6,168 nt of DNA, taken from Alphaproteobacteria bacterium (lineage in GTDB: Bacteria > Pseudomonadota > Alphaproteobacteria > Puniceispirillales > Marisalimonadaceae). The notes under the pieces were generated by a model, which was not told where the DNA came from, ran no database searches, and saw only the letters and a program-made list of their open reading frames with translations. Positions 1 through 6,168 of this stretch are shown here, piece after piece. The stretch spans positions 1 to 6,168 of the forward strand of contig JADHRC010000094.1 of NCBI GenBank assembly GCA_016777645.1, in the 5' to 3' direction. The first letter of the stretch is position 1; each line of letters begins with the position of its first letter. The translations under genes were made by a program, and so were the position numbers.

Positions 1-391
1 AACCAATTTTTCTAATGAAAAAAGTGATGAATTGAGTTCAATTATCCAAAATAAACCAGTTAATAAATTTACAGATTCAAAGCCAAGCAATCTTTTTAAT
101 AGATTTTCTTCATTTTTTGGAGCTGACAAAAATAAAGAATTTACACTAGAACAAAATTTTAATTTAGATAAAGAAAGTGAAATCAAGAAAGAGGATGAAA
201 ATAGAAAAGAAGAAGAAGAGAAAATGTTAATTAATAATTTTAAAAATGAAATAAAAGAAGACTTGTTTAGCAAAGAGAACCGCAAAATAGATGAAGATTT
301 AGTTAATTTAATTGACGTTGATCAAAACCCTAATGAAATTGACGAAAAAGTGTTAGAAATACCAGCATTTTTAAGACGACAAGCTAATTAA
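1..391 (+). CDS. ftsZ: Cell division protein FtsZ, C-terminal fragment (5' end outside window)
   Basis: FtsZ is the tubulin-like GTPase that forms the cytoplasmic division ring. Only the last 129 residues are here, read from base 2; the frame is open to the window edge, so the TTG at 32 is an internal leucine codon and not a start. The GTPase core lies upstream. What remains is the intrinsically disordered linker, rich in K, E, D and N with a strongly charged stretch around bases 170-225, and then the conserved C-terminal peptide LEIPAFLRRQAN (bases 353-388). In the family that peptide docks membrane tethers such as FtsA. The ending is nearly the standard alphaproteobacterial FtsZ terminus, which makes the identification firm despite the missing core. 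A short hydrophobic patch, LFNRFSSFFG (about bases 92-121), lies within the linker. lpxC follows 79 bases later (ATG at 471), as is usual in this group. Confidence 0.95.
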   Translation, partial: TNFSNEKSDELSSIIQNKPVNKFTDSKPSNLFNRFSSFFGADKNKEFTLEQNFNLDKESEIKKEDENRKEEEEKMLINNFKNEIKEDLFSKENRKIDEDLVNLIDVDQNPNEIDEKVLEIPAFLRRQAN

Positions 392-470
392 TAAAAATTG
401 AAACATTTAGTAATTATAAGTGATTTGTATTTGTAACGATTTCATTTATTAAATTACATTGAGGTTAATA
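392..470 (+). other. ftsZ-lpxC intergenic spacer
   Basis: This 79-base, very A+T-rich spacer holds no convincing hairpin terminator, so ftsZ transcription may run on into lpxC. TTGAAA at 398-403 resembles a -35 box, but the hexamer 17 bases downstream (TGATTT, 421-426) is a poor -10. No separate lpxC promoter can therefore be claimed. The only clear signal is the ribosome binding site at 461-464. Confidence 0.5.
461..464 (+). promoter_or_regulatory. Shine-Dalgarno site GAGG for lpxC
   Basis: GAGG lies 6 bases before the ATG at 471, which is good spacing. It decides the lpxC start: the in-frame TTG at 459-461 overlaps this site and would put it inside the coding sequence, so ATG 471 is preferred. 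It is the clearest Shine-Dalgarno site in the window. Confidence 0.75.
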
Positions 471-1439
471 ATGAATCATATAAATGCTTCTAAAAATTAC
501 GTTTGTTTAAAACAAAAAACCATTAACGATCAGATAACTTTTTCTGGTGTAGGTATTCATAATGGTAGGGCTGTAACGATGGTTATTGATCCTGCCGAAG
601 AAGATACCGGCATTATTTTTAAAAGAATAGATTTAAAAAGAAATAATATTATTAAAGCAAAATATAGTAATATTGATAAATCTAGCCTTTGCACAAGATT
701 AATTAATGAAAAGGGCGTGACAGTTTCAACCATAGAGCATTTAATGGCAGCATTCAGTGCGTTTGGGATAGATAACGCTATTGTAAGTATTAATGATGCT
801 GAGATACCAGCATTAGATGGTAGTTCATGCGAATACGTCAAAAAATTAACCAAATGTGGAATTAAAGAACAGAAAAAAAATAAAAAGCGTATTAAATTAT
901 TGCGCAAAATCAAAGTTTCTGATGGTACGAGATTTATTTCAATATCACCATCCGATGATCTTTATTTTAATATAGTTATTGATTACCCTAATACCATAAT
1001 AGGAAGATCTGAATTATTTTATACCCATTCCAAAGAAAATTTTATAGACTGTTTGTCACAAGCAAGGACATATACCCTCTTTGAAGACATAGATAAAATG
1101 CGAGCCTCCGGCCAAGCTATGGGTGGAAACTTAAATAATGCTATTGTAGTTGATAAATATAAAATTTTAAATCCGGGAGGTCTCAGATTAGAAAAAGAAT
1201 TTGTTAAACACAAAACTCTTGATTGTATAGGTGACTTATATTTATTAGGTATGCCTCTGACTGGTGAAATTAATTGTTTTGCTCCTGGGCACAGGCTGAA
1301 CCAAAAGCTTATTTCTAAAATTTTAGAAGACCAATCAAATTATAAAATAGAAGATGCATTAGTTGAGAAATCTATTGATCAATATTCAATTTTTTTTAAT
1401 AACAATTCATCAACACAAAATTTTATCAATGTAGCCTAA
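471..1439 (+). CDS. lpxC: UDP-3-O-acyl-N-acetylglucosamine deacetylase LpxC
   Basis: LpxC is the cytoplasmic zinc amidase that removes the acetyl group from UDP-3-O-acyl-GlcNAc, the committed step of lipid A synthesis. From ATG 471 it is 322 residues, slightly longer than the E. coli enzyme (about 305). The two-domain fold is visible. Domain 1 contains GVGIHNGR (26-33), STIEHLMAA (86-94) with putative base Glu89 and zinc ligand His90, and EIPALDGSS (111-119). Domain 2 contains ART (198-200, with the substrate-contacting Thr), MGGNLNNAIV (217-226), HKTLD (247-251) supplying zinc ligands His247 and Asp251, and PGHRLN (272-277) with catalytic His274. All three expected zinc ligands and the catalytic residues are present. 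The start at 471 is chosen for its GAGG site; a TTG at 459 would add four residues. It lies between ftsZ and bamD and may share the ftsZ transcript. The Asn/Ser-rich C-terminus ends in hydrophobic residues (FINVA), but whether this is a proteolytic signal is unknown. Confidence 0.97.
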   Translation: MNHINASKNYVCLKQKTINDQITFSGVGIHNGRAVTMVIDPAEEDTGIIFKRIDLKRNNIIKAKYSNIDKSSLCTRLINEKGVTVSTIEHLMAAFSAFGIDNAIVSINDAEIPALDGSSCEYVKKLTKCGIKEQKKNKKRIKLLRKIKVSDGTRFISISPSDDLYFNIVIDYPNTIIGRSELFYTHSKENFIDCLSQARTYTLFEDIDKMRASGQAMGGNLNNAIVVDKYKILNPGGLRLEKEFVKHKTLDCIGDLYLLGMPLTGEINCFAPGHRLNQKLISKILEDQSNYKIEDALVEKSIDQYSIFFNNNSSTQNFINVA

Positions 1440-1532
1440 TTACAATTGTTAAATATAACTCTTTTGATATACAATCAAATATTATGTAGTTTAAAAATCT
1501 CATAACTCAATAATGGTGGGAATAATTTTTTA
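1440..1532 (+). other. lpxC-bamD intergenic spacer
   Basis: This 93-base A+T-rich gap is the longest before the tight bamD-recN-ligA block. It holds a promoter-like pair (1446-1475) and a G-rich patch, GGTGGG (1515-1520), 12 bases before the bamD ATG. It also has an 8-base perfect palindrome, ACAATTGT (1442-1449). No GC-rich hairpin followed by a T run is seen, so no intrinsic terminator for lpxC is evident. Confidence 0.5.
1446..1475 (+). promoter_or_regulatory. Candidate sigma-70-type promoter for bamD-recN-ligA
   Basis: A -35-like TTGTTA (1446-1451, 4 of 6 matches) is followed after 18 bases by TACAAT (1470-1475, 5 of 6). Alternatively it is followed after 16 bases by TATACA (1468-1473), which is preceded by an extended TGA (1465-1467). 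Transcription would begin near 1480-1485 and leave a leader of about 50 bases. The position, ahead of the three close-packed genes, supports it. Such matches are common by chance in DNA this A+T-rich, so this is inference. Confidence 0.3.
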
Positions 1533-2363
1533 ATGTTAAAGGTAAAATCAAAATACTTAATATTAATACAAATTTTATCCACATTTTTTATTTTAATAAG
1601 CTGTAGTACTATTCAAGAAAAAGAAAAATCAGTAACTTTAACAGATACTGAAATTTATAATAGAGCAGTTGTTTTTTTAGAAAATAAAAACTACAAAAAT
1701 GCTTTAAATGAGTTTGAAATCCTACTTTTAAATTATCCATTTTCATCATTAACTTCAAAATCGGAAATAACATCCGCATACTCTCTTTATCAAGATAATC
1801 AAATACAAAAAGCTATAAATAAACTTAATAATTTTATTGAAATGAACCCAAATGGCGAGTTTACATCCTATGCATATTATTTATTAGCTATGTGCTATTA
1901 TGTTCAAACGTCAGAAAGAGGAAGAGATCCAAGTTTATCCTTAAAAGCTCTGTACTATTTTCAAATTATTAATTCTAAGTATCCAAATACTAAATATTCC
2001 AAAGATGCAAATTTAAAAATAACTTATCTGAAAAACAGACTAGCTGAAAATGAATTATCCGTAGGAAAATTTTACCTAAGAAAAAATGTAACCGCGAGTG
2101 CCATAAAGAGGTTTCAAATAATTTTAGAAAAATATCAAAACACTTCAGTGATACCAGAGACATTATATAGATTGAGTGAGGCTTTATTAAAAACTGGGTT
2201 AAAAGATGAAGCAAACAAAAGTATAGCTATATTAAATTATAATTTTCCTAACAATGAATGGACAAAACTAGCTAAATATTTGTTAGAAGATGATAAGGTA
2301 AACATCTCAAAACAAGGTTTTACCCGAGGGGTATTAAATTATATAAAAACAATTTTAGACTAA
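1533..2363 (+). CDS. bamD: Outer membrane protein assembly factor BamD (ComL/YfiO family lipoprotein)
   Basis: BamD is the essential lipoprotein partner of BamA that helps insert beta-barrel proteins into the outer membrane; it works from the periplasmic face. The protein is 276 residues. It begins with a lipoprotein signal: basic n-region (K3, K5, K7), hydrophobic core about 8-22, and lipobox LISC with Cys24 as the lipidated residue. Ser25 at +2 fits outer-membrane sorting. The mature part is tetratricopeptide-type helices. YNRAVVFLENKNYKNALNEF (42-61) and the following YP form the first repeat. The BamD hallmark is RD (131-132) followed by YPNTKYSKDA (150-159), and repeats continue to about 245. 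The frame has no alternative upstream start before a stop at 1503-1505, so ATG 1533 is secure. The Shine-Dalgarno signal is weak: GGTGGG ends 12 bases before the start. recN follows after 2 bases. Confidence 0.95.
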   Translation: MLKVKSKYLILIQILSTFFILISCSTIQEKEKSVTLTDTEIYNRAVVFLENKNYKNALNEFEILLLNYPFSSLTSKSEITSAYSLYQDNQIQKAINKLNNFIEMNPNGEFTSYAYYLLAMCYYVQTSERGRDPSLSLKALYYFQIINSKYPNTKYSKDANLKITYLKNRLAENELSVGKFYLRKNVTASAIKRFQIILEKYQNTSVIPETLYRLSEALLKTGLKDEANKSIAILNYNFPNNEWTKLAKYLLEDDKVNISKQGFTRGVLNYIKTILD

Positions 2364-2365
2364 CA

Positions 2366-4030
2366 ATGTTAAAAGAACTTATAGTTAACAATATTGTCCT
2401 AATTGAGATACTTAATGTTCAATTCAAAAAAGGTTTATCTGTTTTAACTGGTGAGACAGGAACAGGAAAATCAATTTTATTAGATAGTTTAGGACTAATT
2501 GTTGGAAACAGGGTTGACTTTAACCTTATTAGAAATGGTGAAAACGAGGCCTCAGTAACAGCTATTTTCGATATAAACCATTCGCATCCTGTTAATAGTG
2601 TCTTAGAAAAGTATAATATAAAAAATGAAGATGAATTAATTATCAGAAGATTAATTAATGCGGACGGAAAATCAAGATGTTTTATTAATGATGTTCTTGT
2701 AACTAGAAATGTTTTAATTGAAGTTACAGATTATCTCATAGAAATGCAGGGTCAATTTCAAGAAAGAGGACTTCTAGATGTTAAAACCCATTTGTCTTTA
2801 CTAGATACTTTCTGTAATCACAATGATTTGCTCAATGCTACAAAAATTTCATTTGATAAAATGAAGGAATTAAGAAAAATTATAAAAGAAACCGAAATCC
2901 TTCAAAAAAATTTTAATGAAGAGAACGAATGGATTCAAGAATCTTTTGATCAGTTAAATGTTTTAGATCCTAAATTTTCTGAAGAAGAAAGCTTAGATCA
3001 ACAAAAAAAAATTCTATTAAATAATGAAAAAATTTTTATTTCCATTAACCAAACAAAATCACTCTTAGAAGAAGAAAATGGTCTAGAAGATCTAAATTAT
3101 AAAATTATTAAATCACTTCAAGGAATTGAAAATTTTGGTCTTAAGAATATTAATAGTGCTATTGAAATAAGTAATACAATTAAGGTTCAATTAGAAGAAC
3201 TGAAGTCACTGCTTAATAACGAAATTACATTCACAAATGAAACTAAATATAATTTAGAAGAAATAGAGGATCGGCTTTATGAATTAAGGTCACAAGCTCG
3301 AAAACATAATTGCAAGGTTGATGACCTAATAAATATTAAAGAACAACTCGAGTCTAAATTAAAAAATGCTGATAATCATAAACATAAACTAAAAACTCTT
3401 AAAAATAAATTCAATGATGTAACTCAACAGTATGTTAATGCTAGTTCTGCTCTATCTGAAAGCAGAAAAAAAAATGCATTAAAACTAGCTAGCAAAATAA
3501 ATGCTGAATTACCTCACCTAAAGTTAGATCATGCGTCATTTCAAGTGAAATTTAAAGATTTAGATATTGATAACGCTACTAGCGAAGGAGTGGATTCAGT
3601 TATATTTTTAGTATCAACAAATACTGGTATTGATCCACTCCCAATCAACAAAGTTGCATCAGGAGGTGAATTATCAAGATTTTTACTTGCTATCAAAGTA
3701 GTGCTTGAATCTGCGTTATTTAATAGAACAATTATTTTTGATGAAATTGATTCAGGTATTGGCGGTTTTGCTGCAAATGCAGTAGGCATTAAACTATCTA
3801 CGATGGGTAAGGCCTACCAAACAATGGTTGTTACCCACTCCCCTCAAGTCACTGCAAAAGGTGATCATCATTATCTGGTTCAAAAAATTGAAAAAAATAA
3901 CAAAACAATTACAAACGTCTTAAAATTAAACAATGATCAAAGAATTGAAGAAATAGCTCGAATGCTCTCAGGAAGTTCAATTACAGACGAAGCAAGAAAA
4001 GCAGCATCACAATTGCTAAATAATAATTAA
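2366..4030 (+). CDS. recN: DNA repair protein RecN
   Basis: RecN is an SMC-like cytoplasmic ATPase recruited to double-strand breaks and needed for recombinational repair. The protein is 554 residues, the family's normal size. The N-terminal half-domain has Walker A GETGTGKS (29-36) followed by ILLDSLGLIVG, and a Q-loop segment MQGQFQERGLLD (127-138). The middle, about 150-400, is charged and helical and would form the coiled-coil arms; it includes family landmarks LDPKFSEEE (near 200) and LRSQARKHN. The C-terminal half-domain has the ABC signature VASGGELSR (430-438), Walker B IIFDEIDSGIGG (456-467, with Asp459 and Glu460) and the switch histidine His491 in VVTHSPQV. The ATG lies 2 bases after the bamD stop with no Shine-Dalgarno sequence nearby, which suggests coupled translation or reinitiation. 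One oddity is Gln128, where the family usually has His (HGQ). No LexA-type operator is recognised here. Confidence 0.97.
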   Translation: MLKELIVNNIVLIEILNVQFKKGLSVLTGETGTGKSILLDSLGLIVGNRVDFNLIRNGENEASVTAIFDINHSHPVNSVLEKYNIKNEDELIIRRLINADGKSRCFINDVLVTRNVLIEVTDYLIEMQGQFQERGLLDVKTHLSLLDTFCNHNDLLNATKISFDKMKELRKIIKETEILQKNFNEENEWIQESFDQLNVLDPKFSEEESLDQQKKILLNNEKIFISINQTKSLLEEENGLEDLNYKIIKSLQGIENFGLKNINSAIEISNTIKVQLEELKSLLNNEITFTNETKYNLEEIEDRLYELRSQARKHNCKVDDLINIKEQLESKLKNADNHKHKLKTLKNKFNDVTQQYVNASSALSESRKKNALKLASKINAELPHLKLDHASFQVKFKDLDIDNATSEGVDSVIFLVSTNTGIDPLPINKVASGGELSRFLLAIKVVLESALFNRTIIFDEIDSGIGGFAANAVGIKLSTMGKAYQTMVVTHSPQVTAKGDHHYLVQKIEKNNKTITNVLKLNNDQRIEEIARMLSGSSITDEARKAASQLLNNN

Positions 4031-4031
4031 A

Positions 4032-6071
4032 ATGAAAATAGAGATCATAAACAAACTAAACTCATTAAATACAAAAATTAATTATCATAACAAAAAATAT
4101 CATTTTGAAGATAATCCTGAAATAACAGATTTTGAATTTGATGAATTATGTAAAGAATATGATAACCTTATACTAGCTCACCCTGAGCTTCATTTTATGG
4201 AACGAAAATCTATTGGCTCAAATATTTCAAATCAATTTGAAAAATTTCAACATGCAAAACCAATGGGATCATTAGTAAATGCTTTTACGTTTGGAGATGT
4301 AAGGGATTTCATAGACAGGACAAATAAATTCTTATCTTTAAATAAAAAAAATGAGTTAGAAATTATGTGTGAGCCTAAAATAGATGGTCTCTCTATTTCA
4401 CTTCTATATCTTAACGGATCACTAATAGAAGCTGTTACCCGAGGTGATGGAAGCATAGGAGAAATAGTAACCGAAAACGTAAAAACCATAAAAGATATTC
4501 CTCATACCCTTCTCAGTAAACACCCTAAATTTATTGAGATTAGAGGTGAAATATTCATGAATAAAGAAAACTTTAACTTACTTAATCAATCACAGGTTGC
4601 AAAAGCTCAAAAGATTTTTGCCACACCAAGAAATGCAGCAGCTGGATCTATTAGACAAAAAGAAGTGGAAACCTTAAAAGATAGAAAATTAAATTTTTTT
4701 GCATTTTCTGTTGGTGAATTCACCAATGATTTTATTTTTGAGACCCAAGAAGAACTTCTTAACAATTTTAGACGAATGGGATTAAAAATAAATGATTTAA
4801 ATCACAAAGCAAAAAATTTTAAAGAACTTGAAGCATTTTATTTTGATATTTTGTCGAAAAGAAACAAACTCGATTATGAAATTGATGGAATAGTTTATAA
4901 AATAGACAATATTAATCTTCAGAGAAGATTAGGTAATTTATCTAGGGCTCCAAGATGGGCTGTAGCTCACAAACTACCCCCAGAAATAGTTGAAACAAAA
5001 ATTCTTAATATTGAAACTCAAGTTGGAAGAACTGGCGCCTTAACTCCTGTAGGAAAATTAGAGCCAATAAAAGTTGGAGGAGTAATAGTTTCTAATGTTT
5101 CTTTGCATAATGAGGATGAAATTTCAAGAAAAGATATTCGGATTGGAGACACAATTAAACTTCAACGTGCTGGTGATGTCATTCCAAAAGTTATAGGGGT
5201 AAATCTAGAAAAGAGATCTTCAAATTCAAAAAAATATTCTCCTCCAGAAATTTGTCCTTCATGTAAAAGTTATACAGTTAAGTCACCTGACGAGGCCATT
5301 CGAAGATGTACTGGGGGAGTTATATGCCCTGCTCAGTCAGTTGAAAAGCTTAAACATTTTGTTTCAAAAAATGCATTTAATATAGATGGATTAGGAGATA
5401 AATTAATAGAAATGTTATTTAATGAGAAAATAATAACTGATTTTAATGATATTTTTGAAATTAAAAAATATGAAGACTATTTAATTAAAAAAGAAGGTCT
5501 AGGAGCATTATCAATTACTAATCTGTTGAAATCAATAGATTCAAAAAGAAGTATTAAACTAGATAAACTAATATATGCACTTGGAATTAGACAAATTGGC
5601 GAGACTAATTCAAAGTTATTAGCCCACAATTACAATTCTTTTGATAACCTGTGCCTTGAAATGCTTCAAGCTAAAGACAAAACTAATGAATCTTATTATA
5701 AACTTATATCCATCGATCAGATAGGTGAAAAAATTGCAATTGATTTAATCTCGTACTTTAATTCCCCAGCGAATAAAAATATTTTTAAAAAACTCTTAAA
5801 AAACATTACTATAGAAAATTATACTGACTTATCTATTCAATCCCCTTACAGTGGCAAAACTATTGTTTTAACTGGCACACTAAAAACTATGAGTCGCGAT
5901 GAAGCAAAGCAATTAATACAAAGAATGGGTGCTAAAATTGGAAACACAATATCTAAAAATACTGATTACTTAATTATAGGAGACAACCCAGGCTCTAAAG
6001 CAAAAAAAGCAGAAGAACTGAATGTTAAAATTATTAATGAAGATGAGTGGATAAAAATTATAAAAGAATAA
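4032..6071 (+). CDS. ligA: NAD-dependent DNA ligase LigA
   Basis: LigA seals nicks at Okazaki fragments and after repair, using NAD+ as the adenylate donor. The protein is 679 residues (E. coli 671) with all domains. The Ia domain (1-about 70) has YHNKKYHFEDNPEITDFEFD, which binds NMN. The adenylation domain carries SLVNAF (80-85), the nucleophile motif KIDG (Lys116), EIRGE (169-173), PRNAAAGSIR (Arg200, Arg208), EIDGIV with Asp285 and Lys290, and RAPRWAVAHK with Lys314. The OB fold follows (about 320-400), including QVGRTGALTPV and RAGDVIPKV. The zinc finger cysteines are 408, 411, 426 and 432, then helix-hairpin-helix repeats (about 440-590, e.g. IDGLGDK), and a complete BRCT domain (about 607-679, TGTL to DEW). 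The ATG is 1 base after the recN stop with no clear Shine-Dalgarno, so translation is probably coupled. Phe36 replaces the usual Tyr, and Ile145 replaces the usual Asp in the GED segment. Confidence 0.98.
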   Translation: MKIEIINKLNSLNTKINYHNKKYHFEDNPEITDFEFDELCKEYDNLILAHPELHFMERKSIGSNISNQFEKFQHAKPMGSLVNAFTFGDVRDFIDRTNKFLSLNKKNELEIMCEPKIDGLSISLLYLNGSLIEAVTRGDGSIGEIVTENVKTIKDIPHTLLSKHPKFIEIRGEIFMNKENFNLLNQSQVAKAQKIFATPRNAAAGSIRQKEVETLKDRKLNFFAFSVGEFTNDFIFETQEELLNNFRRMGLKINDLNHKAKNFKELEAFYFDILSKRNKLDYEIDGIVYKIDNINLQRRLGNLSRAPRWAVAHKLPPEIVETKILNIETQVGRTGALTPVGKLEPIKVGGVIVSNVSLHNEDEISRKDIRIGDTIKLQRAGDVIPKVIGVNLEKRSSNSKKYSPPEICPSCKSYTVKSPDEAIRRCTGGVICPAQSVEKLKHFVSKNAFNIDGLGDKLIEMLFNEKIITDFNDIFEIKKYEDYLIKKEGLGALSITNLLKSIDSKRSIKLDKLIYALGIRQIGETNSKLLAHNYNSFDNLCLEMLQAKDKTNESYYKLISIDQIGEKIAIDLISYFNSPANKNIFKKLLKNITIENYTDLSIQSPYSGKTIVLTGTLKTMSRDEAKQLIQRMGAKIGNTISKNTDYLIIGDNPGSKAKKAEELNVKIINEDEWIKIIKE

Positions 6072-6076
6072 ATTAA

Positions 6077-6168
6077 TTATATTTCAGATGTTGTGAGTTT
6101 CAAAAATTCTAATAAATCTTTATTTCCTTTTTCAATTAATTTTGATAAATCAAAAAAAACTTTCTTAT
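6077..6168 (-). CDS. Possible C-terminal end of an unidentified converging gene (partial)
   Basis: On the minus strand a frame is open from the window edge down to a TAA at 6079-6077, giving at least 29 residues ending DLLEFLKLTTSEI. The composition (Leu, Lys, Glu, Phe) and helix-like spacing of hydrophobic residues look like a real protein terminus, and codon use (GAA, AAA, TTA) matches the neighbours. It would converge on ligA with only 5 bases between the stops. I do not recognise the family from so little sequence. Against it: thirty stop-free codons is not rare by chance, and a plus-strand frame is also open here although it has no good start. The rest of the gene would lie beyond 6168. 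Confidence 0.45.
   Translation of the reverse strand, partial: KKVFFDLSKLIEKGNKDLLEFLKLTTSEI

Noticed and set aside
32..34. TTG at 32 as the start of a small separate protein
   Set aside because: The same frame is open upstream to the window edge and ends in the FtsZ C-terminal peptide, so this is an internal codon of ftsZ.
398..426. Promoter for lpxC (TTGAAA, 17 bases, TGATTT)
   Set aside because: The -10 hexamer matches at only two positions; in a spacer this A+T-rich that is not evidence.
459..470. TTG at 459 as the lpxC start
   Set aside because: The GAGG ribosome site at 461-464 overlaps this codon and is ideally spaced for the ATG at 471, and the four extra residues are not needed by the fold.
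557..913. Long open frame on the minus strand inside lpxC
   Set aside because: It is fully antisense to conserved LpxC motifs, has no ribosome site, and its hydrophobic Leu/Ile/Ser-rich translation is typical of a reverse shadow of an AT-rich gene. The minus-strand frames at 1019-1213, 1990-2214, 3541-3789 and 4247-4489 fail for the same reason.
1441..1475. Terminator hairpin after lpxC from ATTGT/ACAAT inverted repeats
   Set aside because: The stem is only five A/T-rich pairs with a loop of about 21 bases and no following T run, which is too weak to terminate transcription.
6069..6168. Stop-codon readthrough extending LigA (the frame after the TAA stays open to the window edge)
   Set aside because: The BRCT domain already ends normally just before the stop, the extension resembles no LigA region, and the same bases are better explained by a minus-strand coding end.

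Overview
The window comes from an A+T-rich genome (by eye roughly 70-75% A+T). It carries five genes on the plus strand in the order ftsZ (3' end only), lpxC, bamD, recN, ligA. This order is the familiar alphaproteobacterial end of the division/envelope cluster. The FtsZ tail (LEIPAFLRRQAN), the RecN C-terminal style (VVTHSPQVTAKGD) and the order all point to an AT-rich Alphaproteobacterium. A streamlined marine lineage of the SAR11 (Pelagibacterales) type is a reasonable guess, and a Rickettsiales-like relative is possible. The lineage is inferred, not shown by any rRNA in the window.

Layout. 1-391: end of ftsZ, containing the charged linker and the C-terminal anchor peptide. 392-470: short gap with a Shine-Dalgarno site for lpxC. 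471-1439: lpxC, first committed step of lipid A synthesis; the ATG at 471 is a better start than the TTG at 459. 1440-1532: gap with the best promoter candidate in the window. 1533-2363: bamD, outer-membrane assembly lipoprotein. 2366-4030: recN, SMC-like repair ATPase, starting 2 bases after the bamD stop. 4032-6071: ligA, NAD-dependent DNA ligase, starting 1 base after the recN stop. 6077-6168: an open minus-strand frame that looks like the C-terminal end of an unidentified gene converging on ligA.

How it works together. The genes join cell division (FtsZ), supply of outer-membrane lipid (LpxC), outer-membrane protein assembly (BamD) and DNA break repair and nick sealing (RecN, LigA). bamD-recN-ligA are packed so tightly that they are almost certainly one transcript with coupled translation. 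LpxC and BamD imply a genuine LPS-bearing outer membrane.

All four complete genes are full length, with their catalytic motifs in place. I see no mobile element, CRISPR array, RNA gene, frameshift or sign of transfer, and no evidence of an undescribed system. The second-look items are modest: a few substitutions in conserved motifs of LigA and RecN, weak or absent Shine-Dalgarno sites, a possible promoter plus mini-ORF ahead of bamD, and the unidentified converging gene.
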